Assembly: GCA_948567375.1 (NCBI GenBank)
Contig: OX419756.1
Span: 49,924,333-49,988,332, forward strand
From: Lunularia cruciata
Taxonomy: Eukaryota > Streptophyta > Marchantiopsida > Lunulariales > Lunulariaceae
Length of the DNA: 64,000 bases
Direction: 5' to 3'
Shown here in pieces: positions 35,112-46,199 of this stretch. The translations under genes were made by a program, and so were the position numbers. Below the pieces are notes generated by a model that was not told the origin of the DNA, made no database searches, and was given only the letters and a program-made list of their open reading frames with translations. Each line of letters starts with the position of its first letter. Position 1 is the stretch's first letter.

Positions 35112-37410
35112 ATGACAAGAAATTTTCCATCGCCATTAAGAAGTCATCTTGTGGGAGATCGTGGGAAGGGAAGTGTAGTCAAAGATGCATTGGTGTGTAG
35201 AGAGGAAGTCAGGACAGTTAGTCCGAGAATTAGTAGGAAGAGTAGCCCCCAACGTAGAGTGGAAGAAAGAAAGATGGGAGGTGGGAAGAAGAACTCTGAA
35301 TTTGTAGTGAGACATCATGCAATTTGGTGGTTAGATGTGATCATGAGAATCAAAGTCTTGAGCAGGCCTCAGATCACATTCTTGGCATGGAATTGGAACA
35401 TTAGCTTTCCAGGTTTCATGAATGAGATCATCATAGTAAGTGTCTCGATGGCTCCAAGGGAGAAGGGAAGAGAGGAAATCCAACTTGATGGACAGAGTCG
35501 GATTGGAGGTTAGTACTCAAAAGAGAGGCGGGTGATGAGCAAGGATCCACGTTCATGGGGAAGCGAGAAGTAGTTGAAGAAACCCAAGAGGTGAGAGATG
35601 CCTTCTCTTCAAAACGCACAAAGAATAGCTACAAGGTCAAGAGCTATAAGGACCCAATGAAGAGAGGCATCATGGCAACAATGATTGTTAACTTGAAACC
35701 GGAGCAAACCACTTATATGATGAAACATCAAGTAGTATTCTTCCACAAGATGTTTGCAGGAGAGCCAATCAATTGGGCAAAGTGTTTTCATCAGCGTGCA
35801 AGACAGATGGTGTGGAACTTGCAAGACAAGTCACGTCCACATTACATTGTGGCATTTATAGCCCACTTCTATTTGGGACTGAACTTGTTGAACGTGGCGG
35901 AGAGACACAAGATGGTGTTGCACTTCCACCCTGATTTGAGAAGAGATGCTAATGCGGAGGAGCAGCATTACATCTTGCAGAAAAGGAGCAATGATGAGTA
36001 CTACGCATAGATGGGAGAGAGTGTGCAGTTGAAGGTGAACACTCTGAAGTTGAAGAAGAGGAGTTGACAAGGCAATGAAGAAGAAGCGGTGACAAGACCT
36101 TGGAAGACAAGGAAAGTAAACCCAAGGAGAGACTTGGTGGTAATCGCAGTGAAGTGGGACCAAGTAAGGTAATAGAAGTGGAGAATGGAAGTTTGGGGAG
36201 CAAAGAATCCATTCCCATAAGGCAATTGTGGCTGAGAAGGCGAGTATTGAGTGAAGAAGAGGCAAAGGAGGAGAAAAGTCCACAAGTTGAGGTAAACCCA
36301 AGTGGAGGAGTAGAGTATTTGTGGGAGGTTGGGTGCCCGTTGTTAGTAAAGTTGGAGCACAAGAAGAAGGAAATGCAGCCAATGTGTCCGAAGGTGAAGA
36401 CTATGTTGCAAGTGTTAGCACACTTAGAAGAAGAGAACTTGGAGTTGAAGAAGAGTATAATTTGGGGTGAGGAGGAGAAGCAAGTACTATGAGTAGATGC
36501 AGTAGTAAAAAATCAAGTAATTGAAAACTTGAAGAGAGAAGTGGGGAGTAGAGAGAGAATCATAGAGCAGAATGTCAAACCAAGGGAAAGGCAAATAGAA
36601 GAGTATGAAATCTTGAAACAACAGTTTGTTGATTCTTGATTAGAGATTATTCATGTTATGGCAAGAGTAGTAGAGAAGGAGCAAGAGCTTGATAGAGTGA
36701 TAAAGAGTGTAGAAGAAAAGAAGCAGCTTTGGCAAAGAGAGTTGATAGAGACGTATAGAGTAGAAGAAACATTGAGAGAGTTACTCCGTAATCTAGAGGA
36801 GAAGATTGTGCAAAAGGAGAAGGGAAAGGAGACAATGAAAGCCAAGTTTAAGGCTGAACTTGCAATGTATAGGGAAGATTGGCTTGCAGATCAAGAACTG
36901 GAGAGAAGAATGAGACTTAAGCCATTGAAGGAGATTGTATAAAAGCCAGTGTTTGGACCAAAGAAACGTGATTGCACAAGTTGAAGTTGTTGGTGCAAGC
37001 AATGAGGAGGAGAAATGCAAAGGATAAAGACTTGAATGCCTTATCGATTAGTCTCCAAACTTGTGTAGATATGAAGATATTAGAAGTGGAAGATAATATC
37101 ATGATTTGATAAGACTTGGTAAAATTGGAGATAGATAAACTTTGGAAGGATGTAAGAGCAAAATCTGAAGTAGATGACATAGGAGTACAAATATCTTTGG
37201 AACTACCAGTGGAGATATTAGAGAAGAGTGGGTCAGGAGATAAAGATTTAGGAAGGTTACATGTGATGGGAATTGTAGATCAAGAAGGAGAAAAGTTAGA
37301 ATTGGTAGAAGAATCAATAGTTGTGAAACCCAAGGATATAGTAGTATGTGAGGTTACTTCAGGATCAGGATTGGATGCCAAGGAAGAGGTAGAAATTGGA
37401 TTGGAGTAGT
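35112..37410 (+). pseudogene. LTR-borne coiled-coil protein fossil, 3' LTR copy
   Basis: Same gene as in the 5' LTR: a start motif near 35112 (MTRNFPSPLRSHL), N-terminal domain, a shortened acidic middle near 36000-36150, then the coiled coil (about 36170-37300; KKQLWQRELIETYR) and a C-terminus ending in an acidic tail near 37410. In this position it follows gag-pol and the polypurine tract on the genomic strand. Broken; more decayed than the nested copy. Confidence 0.72.
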
Positions 37411-38179
37411 AGAAGTTTTGAGATTTGAAGAGGCAAATAGGAAGAGCTGCATTGTCATTTTGGATCTACAAGTAGGAAGAGTTGTAAGGAAACAATACAG
37501 TTGTTAGATAACTACTGAAGTGCTTCACTATTTTAAGGTGGCATTTGTAGTCATTTGTTGTTTAGTGCTCATAATTCTGAGAATAGATAAAGCAAAGTGT
37601 TGTGAAGCAATTCTTGTTGTTTGAGCTTAATTCCAAGTATCAATTTTTTGTCTATGTTTGTGAGTGTTGGGAGAATTTCAAAGTGCAAATCATTGTGTTT
37701 GTTGGATGATGGATTCTGTAGCCTTGATCTTCATTCTGTGTGTTTGATCTTGAGTGAAGTGCAATTGGATCAATGCCTTGACAGATCTGAGAGGAATTGT
37801 AGTGTTGGTAGTATTCTGCATTTGTGAGTGCAATGCAAAGTTGATGTGAAGCAATTTTGATCAAGAAAGTTGTGCCTTCAATGGAGGGGTGGAACACAAT
37901 TCTAAGGCAAAGTCATTTGTAGTAAAGTGCCATTTTTGGGAGGGTTTGAATCATCACAATCAAGTTTGTTTGGAAATATTTGATGGAGTTGTGATTATGT
38001 GTGACAAATTATTGTGACAAGATTGCAAGTCAATGCTTGTTACTCTCTTCTTGGTGTAGTTGCTACCTGAGAGATTAAAGACAAAATCAAGAAGGACTAC
38101 ATTGTGATATTTGACTTTGTATTTGACCAATTTTGACTTACCTGATTATTGCAAAAGTGATATTTGTTGGGTTGCCATA

Positions 38180-40322
38180 ATTGCTACCCGGAAAAACAGT
38201 AGGGAATGCACTATTCTGGCCCCATTTTGACTCTTGACCTTTGCTACGTGAGTCCCATCATTCAAGACTTTGCTCTCCATCCTAAAGTGAGTGATAAAGG
38301 GTTGTCCTAGTATGACCGGAAAGTGCAAGGTATTGTGTACAAACATGTTGATCTGTTCTACATTCCCAATCTTGATCTTGACATCAAGACAAGCTCCCCA
38401 CAATGCATTCCTGGTTCTTTTCACTGAATTTACCTTCTAGTCAATGTCACGGTCCACCTTCCAACGACCTTCTTCATAGGTAGCCTTTGACATGAGGTTA
38501 ACTTCAGATCCTGAGTCGATCAGCGCTCTCACGGATGCTTCACCCCCTGCATCTCAATCTCACACTTGCTCTAGCTTCTCACCCAGAAGGAATCTTGCAC
38601 CTCTTTGGACAAGGGCACAAAAGACCTTTCCTCCTCAAGAGCAGCATCCTAGACGTGTGCTTCTCTGGTGTCATCTTCTGGTTTTTCTTGTTCAAGTTCT
38701 AGGTCATAAGTGCTTACTTCTTCTTTTGTCTCACTCCCATCCTCATACAACAAAGATGTGTGAGGTCCTTCCTTGTAGAACCACTTCTTCTTTTCCTTGA
38801 CTAGGATAAGATCCTGCACATCTTTCCGCAAACTACCAAAGAACTCCTCATTTGTGAACCCTCTCACCTCTTGTTTCTAGAACTTCTTAGCAATTTCATA
38901 AGGATTGAGTTCCATCTCTATATCTTGGCTCAATAGCAAACCCATCCTTTCCTAGGAGATCTCTCTCCAAGTTTCTGATTTGCTGCTCCATCTACATCCA
39001 TTTGGGACTCCTCTTCACCACTCGAACTTTGGTCCTTACCCCTCTGAGTGTCGCTAAACTGCACTTCCTTCCTTCTGATCTCCCTTCTCTCTAGTTCCAC
39101 TTGCTATTGCTTCTCCTTTGCTTGTCCCTCACTTTCTGCCCGCTGATAAGCCTTCTGCTTCTCCTCAACCATTGCGTCCCAAGTAGCACCAACTGCTATT
39201 GTGATAGTTGTTATTGCTACCAATACATCCCATCCTAATTTCCTCTAGACCTGCTCTACATGTCTCTTCTTCTCCACTTCACCTAAGTCTGCACCTTGTT
39301 TCATCTCACCCACTACACTATACACATTAGGCTCAAAAGCAGCAACTGCCATACCTACTTCATGTTTGCCCATGTGTCTCTCCAGCAGAGCCTTCATGCT
39401 CCCTCTATTCCCATTCAGCAGTATTGGCTCCCCGGTATCATAGACGGCTATCTATTTCATTCCAGGTTTCCGAACAAACTTCATCCATTGGTTGTGCAAT
39501 GCTTCTGATAGCTCCTGACAATCCCTTTTGGCATGACTCTTACTGTCACACCACATGCACCCATAGGGCTGCTTCCTCTCTCCACTTGTTTTTGTAGTGC
39601 TACTTCCACTCTGCAATTGGTCGACCTTGGTGGTCAGAATCTTCACTCCTTCCATCAGCCGTGAAATCTCATCAACTGCTCCCTCTTTGGTCACCTCATT
39701 CACTTGCTGTTTCACCTTCTCTTGGCTGGATCCAACAGGACTGCTCCAAACCGGTGCCTTGGCTATAGATTCCTCACCTAGTTCCCTCTGTCTCCTCCTA
39801 CGGCTCACCCAGACAACAGCCTCCTCAATCTTCTTATACTCAATTGTTCCCAAGCAATCAGGTTGAAGCAAGTCAAGCGCATACTCCAACTCATCTTGCA
39901 AACGACTATCTGCAGCTCGTAGGAAATAGTTAGACCACCGTAATTTTATTGCCTCAGCCTTGGATGTTGACAATTGTGCTAGCCTTTTATTAAACTCCCT
40001 TAGGAGATCTTGTGGCCCCAAGATCTTGCTCCAATTGCTCACCCAGTCCAAGAACATGGCTTGGCTGACCCGATCTGCATCTTGTAGCAGGAATTCTTCT
40101 TTCATCATCTGTGAGAATTCCTCCCATGTTGTAGCCTCTTCCACTAAATTCTCAACCATCTTCCTGATTTTGAGCTCCACCAGCATAGGGAACCTTGCAA
40201 TGGCAACCTTCTCATCAAGGTCATGAAGCTTAACCTCTCTCCAGTAGACCTTCAAGTACTTGGTCACATCCTTACTGTCAAACTCTCCCTGTTGGTCCAC
40301 CACTGTGTGTTGACACTTCATG
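38180..40322 (-). pseudogene. Family D gag and protease fossil
   Basis: Gag starts near 40322 on minus (MKCQHTVVDQQGEF) and keeps about 290 codons open: a helix-rich capsid-like region (EVKLHDLDEKVAIARFPMLV, WEEFSQMMKEEF, LLREFNKRLAQL), a basic stretch, and a CCHC knuckle CMWCDSKSHAKRDC near 39550. A low-complexity spacer follows (39450-38650). Then comes the protease, with active-site stretch LIDSGSEVNLMS near 38510 and the tail HFPVILGQPFITHF near 38300. The best-preserved gag in the window. Its left border is the right end of the family C element. Broken overall; a few breaks. Confidence 0.8.
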
Positions 40323-40579
40323 ACTTGGGAAGACTACGCCTTCACTCTATCTCTCTCTCTTCATCCTGATTCTTCATGGCTCTCATGGCCACCATGACAA
40401 TCAGCAAGAGCTCTTGCTTCCTTGACATAGCTGAGGATGAAGATTCAAGCACCATCCTTACCTTAAATCAGCTATTAACACCCGACTCAGCCCCAATCTG
40501 CTCTTAACTTCTCCCTCAACTCAACTCTTCCTAATGTCTAAGCACAAGCCTCAAGATTCCCCAACATGGTTGCCACTTA
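40323..40579 (-). other. Family D leader and primer-binding site
   Basis: A short leader of about 250 bp. Beside the LTR edge, the minus strand reads TGGCAACCATGTTGGGGA (about 40558-40575), four bases in from the LTR. TGG at the start and GGGGA at the end match the usual form of a primer site complementary to a tRNA 3' end. The tRNA is not certain (Asp-like). Confidence 0.55.
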
Positions 40580-40851
40580 TGTCGTGGGGTTTTTCTGGTC
40601 TCAAGAGTGCACCAGGCACCTGGCTGCTCATACTTAGATTGCTCTTGTTTGTCAATGACTCGAGACTTCTCGTAGTCCAACACTCTCTCACTCACTCTGA
40701 TATGGTCAACAATCTCATCCCTGATAGGGCAGGTTGTTCTAATTGCTCCCAAGGGTAGGCTTCTCCTGGGGGGTGTATGTTGGATCTTGCAGATTAATGT
40801 TGATCTTTGCAGAACTGTTGTGTTCAGTTGTGTTTGGCCTTGTGGCTCTAC

Positions 40852-40861
40852 TCCTATATAG
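40852..40861 (-). promoter_or_regulatory. TATA-like box of family D LTR
   Basis: Minus strand CTATATAGG in the LTR about 270 bp before its end. Position suits the promoter of the element's transcript. Supported by sequence and spacing only. Confidence 0.45.
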
Positions 40862-41939
40862 TCTTGTTTCCAATTATCTTTTATGCTTGGATTTGTGGTT
40901 TTCCTTCAGACAGATTTCTAGGACGGGTTCTGATGAGACTTATGGAATAGTCACAAGTGAACTAACTGTGATCAAACCCAGGTGTCCAGATCATTGAATT
41001 GTGTCAATCACATAGACTGGACCAAGAGCTCCTAAAATGGAGTCCTTCCCTTGACAATATTTGTAATTTAGAGTGCACACATTTTTTCACGAATCATCAT
41101 TTTAACCCGTCATGCAGTTATAAGTTGGACAAAGGCAAACAACTTGTTTTATGCAGTGACCATGCCTAGCTCATCAGCTGTCCAATCAACTCATTCCAGC
41201 AAATCTTTCCATCCTTGTCCAATCATAGACAAACAACCTTCTCAACCTAGTCTCTTTTATGCCATGTCACAGTCAAGACAAGATAACTATAGAAAATTTG
41301 TTGGTCTCCTCTACTAGCATGACCAAGCATTTCTCTCTTCCTTTTGCCTAGCCTTTCCCTCTCAAAGTTCCCCTGTCTGGATCTCACTTTCTCATTTGAT
41401 GCATCATCTCTCTTCCTTCCCTTTGCTCATGGAAGCAATATCTCTCACCTTCAAAGTTCCCTGCCATAATCCTTCAGCATGTTAGGAAAACAAGGAATTC
41501 TTCTCTCCTTCTGCTTCTGCATAGCCAATTGCCTTCCTTCTGAGATTTCTCTCCTCTACAGCCTCCGTCAAAACCTTCACTTTCTTTCCTTAAATCCTCT
41601 TTGGCCTTGTTACAACCAAGGACCTCCTTTGAGCATCCCTTAAGCCTTCTTGGTCATGCAAAACTCTTCCCAAACCTTTACCTTTTTGTATCAGCCAAGG
41701 GTCTCCTCTGCAACATTTTTCAACCCTTTCACCGGCCTCTCATAACCAAAGGCATCCTTCCAAGCATCCTCCTAAATCCTTACTCCTGGTCTTGCCACTG
41801 CCAAACCCTCTCTGATATACTCCTTCAACCACTACTGTTCAGTCCTCAGCAAACAGCCTCTCGAGACATACCCTGAATCTTCTTTGGCCTTGTTACAGCC
41901 AAAGACCTCCTTCCTCACCACTCAAAGCTTCTCCCTAAA

Positions 41940-42215
41940 CCCTTAAATGTCCATTCACTACCAAAGACTCCTCTTTGATCTCTCAAAGCATTCTTCAAAG
42001 CCCTTAAGTGTCCATTCACTGCCAAAGACTCCTCTTTGATCTCTCAAAGCATTCTTTAAAGCTCTAATGTCAATTCATAGTCAAGAGCTCCTCTTTGATC
42101 TCTCAAAGCATTCTCTAGAGCTATAATGTCAATTCATTGTCAAGAGCTCCTCTCTGATCTCTCAAAGCATTCTCCAAAGCTATCATGTCAATTCAATGTC
42201 AAGAGCTCCTCTCTC
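41940..42215. repeat. 60-bp tandem repeat, about 4.5 copies
   Basis: A unit of about 60 bp built from TCAATTCA...CAAGAGCTCCTCT and GATCTCTCAAAGCATTCT repeats four to five times with moderate divergence. It lies within the U3 of the family D LTR. Repeated U3 units are often enhancer-like in LTRs (general knowledge); no function is shown here. Confidence 0.8.
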
Positions 42216-42303
42216 CTCCTTGCATTTTCCTCTCAAGCCTTCATTCAAAATTTCATTCTCTTCTCAAGTTCCTAGCTCCTGCACATTTACATTGTCCTTC
42301 AAG

Positions 42304-42421
<118 letters not shown>

Positions 42422-42574
42422 TCATTCCTTACATTCACCTTTGTGAAAAAAACCCTCTCTCCTCCCTGCAGTTTCCTCTCAAGTCTTCATCCTAAATTTC
42501 TCCATTCTGTTCTAGCCAGCACTAATCCACTCTCCTTAGAGGATTTACCTTTCTTCCCACTCAACCCTCAGTCC

Positions 42575-42720
42575 TCTTGAAGCATGACTCTCCCAGCTCA
42601 GACCAGATCAGGCCCTTTCTCTTGAAGTATGACTCTCCCAGCTCAGACCAAATCAGGCCTTTTCTCTTGAAGTATGACTCTCCCAGCTCAGACCAGATCA
42701 TGCCTTTTCTCTCAAAGTAT
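42575..42720. repeat. 45-bp tandem repeat, three copies
   Basis: A unit of 44-45 bp (ATGACTCTCCCAGCTCAGAC core) in three closely similar copies, with the start of a fourth. Part of the family D U3. Confidence 0.85.
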
Positions 42721-43221
42721 GACCCTTCATGTCCTGCACAGCCTTATCCCATTTGAATTTCACTTCCTTGTCATTGGTTCTCAGTTCATGCACAGCACTC
42801 ACGTTCAAAAATCTCATATCCTGGCAACCAGCCCCTTCACCTTGAATTTGCCAGCCCTTCACTTCAAAATTGCCCTCTCTCTTCTATATCCAGGCAGGCC
42901 TTTTCTCCTTTTGGAGAATCCCTTATCAATTCCTGTCTAAACCCTCTATTCAGGTGCTGGTCTTCTCTCAAAAACCTTTCCCTTACTGCCATGTCACAGC
43001 TTCAGCAAGATCTCCTCTCAAACATTTCTCATTAACCCTTACTACCTTGACTCACAAAAACCTTTACAACTAGGTCTCTCTTCTTGAAATTTCTCCTGCA
43101 ATCACTTCTCCAATGCCTTCTCTTTTGACTTCTTTTCTTCCTTCCCTTTGTCCAGACTCTTAAACTCCTCCTTCAAGAAAATTCCCCAGACCTCTGTCCA
43201 GCCAAAAAAATTCCACTAAAC

Positions 43222-43630
43222 CCCTATGGCCTGTCAATTGGCAAAGACCTTCCAAAACTTTCTCTCCACACTCCAGGTCACTCGAAGCATCCTCCAAACC
43301 CTTCACTGTCCTGTCATCAGCCTAAAGCCTACTCTGTCCACTCAAAGCATTTTCACTAAACCCTTATGGCATGTTAATTGCCACAAAGACCTCCTCTGTC
43401 CACTCAAAAGGATTTCACTAAACCCCTATCACATGTCAACTCCCAAAGACCTCCTGAAACTTTCTCTCCACACTCTTGGTCACTCAAAGCGTCCTCCAAA
43501 CCCTTCACTATCATGTCATTAGCCAAAAGCCTCCTCTATCCACTCAAAGCATTTTCACTAAACCTTTATGGCCTGTCAATTGCCAAAGACCTCCTGAAAA
43601 CTTTCTCTCCACAATCCTGGTCACTCTAAA
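43222..43630. repeat. About 200-bp tandem repeat with shorter subunits
   Basis: Two long units built from shorter related blocks (CTCAAAGCATTTTCACTAAAC, GCCAAAGACCTCCTGAAA, CTTTCTCTCCACA). Subunits of about 70 bp repeat inside. The second unit ends at the family A palindrome. Same pyrimidine-rich style as the other arrays in this LTR. Confidence 0.7.
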
Positions 43631-43633
43631 AAA

Positions 43634-44893
43634 CTAGTAATAATGAGGCCCACTCATTCTTCCTCCTCTCATTGTTTCTTATGCAAGCTCTCTTGAAGTC
43701 TCTCATAAGGGCCCTCACATCTTCTTCATCCTTGCCAAAGAAAACCAGAAGTTTCCCCATCTTAGCCCCTCACTATCTTTCTCTTTTCTTGCAATCTTTT
43801 TTTCCCTTTTTTTCTCTCACTCTATAACTTATAGAGTATATATGTGATTAACACCATTTTAGAGTAATCCACCCAAGGAACAAAAAAGGTTCAGGTTTCT
43901 TTAATATTTCTACAGCAAGATCAAATCTTAGAGTGCATATTCAAACCCTCATGGATAGTTTATCCATAAGTTGAAAGATTATCTTCATCACTAATCTTGA
44001 TAGTAGCTGATGAAGGTGGTAGTATTTCTATAGCTTTACTAAGACTCTCTCCTATATCCTTCACCAAAGTCTCCAAAAGTGCTATTACTCTACTATACTC
44101 ATGTCCTTTTGGAGTCCTTCCACTTCACAAACCTCACACAACTTCTTGGTCTCCTCCCTCCTAATCTTGGTAAAGAAGGTCCAACATGCAAATCCAAGTC
44201 AAGTAAGTCTTTCCTTTCACTCAATCTCTTGCTTTCAAAGGTCAATGATTTTTATGTAGAAAGAAGGAACATACATGTCTATTGACCTTTGAAAGCAAGA
44301 GATTGAGTGAAAGGAAAGACTTACTTGACTTGGATTTGCATGTTGGACCTTCTTTACCAAGATTGGGAGGTAGGAGACCAAGGAGTTGTGTGAGGTTTGT
44401 GAAGTGGAAGGACTCCAAAAGGACATGAGTATAGTAGAGTAATAGCACTTTTGGAGACTTTGGTGAAGGATATAGGAGAGAGTCTTAGTAAAGCTATAGA
44501 AATACTACCACCTTCATCAGCTACTATCAAGATTAGTGATGAAGATAATCTTTCAACTTATGGATAAACTATCCATGAGGGTTTGAATATGCACTCTAAG
44601 ATTTGATCTTGCTGTAGAAATCTTAGAGAAACCTGAACCTTTTTTGTTCCTTGGGTGGATTACTCTAAAATGGTGTTAGTCACATATATACTCTATAAGT
44701 TATAGAGTGAGAGAAAAAAAAGGAAAAAAAGATTGCAAGAAAAGAGAAAGATAGTGAGGGGCTAAGATGGGGAAACTTCTGGTTTTCTTTGGCAAGGATG
44801 AAGAAGATGTGAGGGCCCTTATGAGAGACTTCAAGAGAGCTTACATAAGAAACAATGAGAGGAGGAAGAATGAGTGGGCCTCATTATTACTAG
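43634..44893. repeat. 1.26-kb near-perfect palindrome
   Basis: Left arm 43634-44246 is the reverse complement of right arm 44281-44893, with a 34-bp spacer. The pairing stays in register end to end (paired positions sum to 88527), so the arms have no net indels, and I see only scattered mismatches. The right arm is the family A leader and the first 127 bp of gag in normal order; the left arm is an inverted copy of it. The copy at 1-3640 has no such inversion. Confidence 0.93.
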
Positions 44894-46190
44894 ATTTCTT
44901 TGAAGATGCAACCCTTACATGGTATGAGTCAGAATACCAAAAGAGAGAGAGGAAAGATAGGCAAGAAGAGTCTTGGGAGAGTTTGACTTCATCACTCATT
45001 GAGAACTTTCTTTCAAATGAGAGTTATGAGAGATTGATGAGTGATGTTACCTTCTTCAAACAAGGAGAGAAAGTGAGAGTCTATGTAGAAAGAGTGGAGA
45101 AGCTAGAGTCCAAATTTTGCATAGTATTGAGGAAGGGTGGAGATGTGTGGAGACTAATATGATTGGCATAAGAGCCATGCTCACCAAGAACTTTGTGAGA
45201 GGGTTGAGACCACAAGTTAGAACCAAGGTGAGATATAAGAAACCTTCTTACAAAGTTGAAGCTATCAAGATTGCAATTTGTATGGAGGAGAGTTTGGAAG
45301 GAGATGAGAGTGATTTGGTGGTGAAGAAGGTTGTGCATCCTCCTCAAGGCTACAAATAGGGTGGAAATTTTGATGCTTTGGTGGTAAGGATTGCACTAGA
45401 AGTAGTAGTTGCTCCGGTTCTTGCACCTCTACCAAAAGATCCACTTCAAACTATCACAAAACAACTTGCAAATTTCAAGATCAGTGTAGTGCAACTATGG
45501 GAGAAGAGAGAGGTGGATCCAAATATAGGAAGGAGGCCTAGGAGTTATGGAAACTATCCATATAGAGGAGGCCAACCAACCAATAATTTTAATGATAGAA
45601 ATTGTTTTGGTTGTGGAAGAAGATGTCATATCCAAAGGAATTGCCCAAATTCCACTTACCATGGAGGAAGGAGTTATGAGGGAGCCAATAGAGGGCAAGA
45701 GAGAGGGAGTGAAACCCAAGTGGCTTCTAATCCAAAAAAAGATAAGGAGAAAGTATCCATAGATGTGGTTGATAGTAAGTATGAGAAGGAGGATTGGTCA
45801 ACTCCAAAGGTCTTAATTTAGATGTTTTGGCACAAGAGAAAAAAGAGAGCTCAGTTTGAAAAGGATGTACACTCTTCTCAAGGATACTCCAATGCCTACT
45901 AGAAGCACTCATACTAGCACTTCAACACCATCCACAACAAAGACTCCAAGGAAGAAGTTGGAGATGGAGGACTTCTTGATCTCAAAGCAGCAATGGAACT
46001 ACAATGTGTTGGAGGATGTTGGTAAACAAGGCTAACATCACAATGGGCCAATTGATCACTTTGAATCCTACCTTGAGAAATGATCTTAAAGGTGGTTTGA
46101 GTTCTACAAAGAGCAAGAGGAAGAAGAAAGAAAAAGCTCCAATATCAATGGGGGTGGTGGATGCCAAACCAGCACCATGGGAGGCTTATT
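44767..46190 (+). pseudogene. Family A gag fossil
   Basis: The start at 44767 (MGKLLVFFGKDEEDV) gives a gag core with WASLLLDFFEDATLTWYE, ESWESLTSSLIENF and KVRVYVERVEKLESKF. A nucleocapsid part follows with the knuckle CFGCGRRCHIQRNC near 45605. The tail to about 46190 is basic. The first 127 bp also form part of the palindrome's right arm. Matches the gag at 1-1388. Broken; a few breaks. Confidence 0.78.
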
Positions 46191-46199
46191 AATATGTCT

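Larger units (their letters stand above)
21029..38179 (+). mobile_element. Full-length family C element with coding LTRs
   Basis: Plus-strand Ty3/gypsy retrotransposon of Tat/Athila type. Parts: 5' LTR 21029-24773, primer site at about 24777, leader, gag about 25355-26745, protease about 27440-27960, RT and RNase H about 28290-29540, integrase about 29780-30620, polypurine tract 30904-30914, and 3' LTR from 30917 to 38179. The 3' LTR is itself interrupted by an inverted solo LTR of the same family (31298-35077). Flanks are ATCGC (21024-21028) and ATTGC (38180-38184). Without the nested copy it is about 13.4 kb. A 143-bp stretch of the two LTRs (from 23341 and 36796) differs at 14 sites by eye, about 10 percent, so the insertion is several to tens of millions of years old depending on the host's rate. 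Broken in every reading frame. Confidence 0.88.
30917..38179 (+). repeat. 3' LTR of the full-length family C element, split
   Basis: 3' LTR in two blocks, 30917-31297 and 35081-38179 (about 3.48 kb together), with an inverted solo LTR of the same family between them. Joined in order, the two blocks align with the 5' LTR. The left block is the U3 start and the right block holds the LTR gene, TATA region (about 37529-37536) and R/U5. The right edge lies next to ATTGC, matching ATCGC before the 5' LTR. Confidence 0.85.

Noticed and set aside
21448-37410. Coiled-coil coding stretches as a dispersed host gene family
   Set aside because: Each near-complete copy sits inside identical LTR ends, next to a conserved TATA block, and four insertions show target-site flanks. 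They are parts of family C LTRs, not host genes.
39452-40321. The 290-codon open stretch as an intact host gene
   Set aside because: It carries a CCHC knuckle, is followed by a retroviral-type protease and preceded by a primer site and LTR, so it is the gag of family D.
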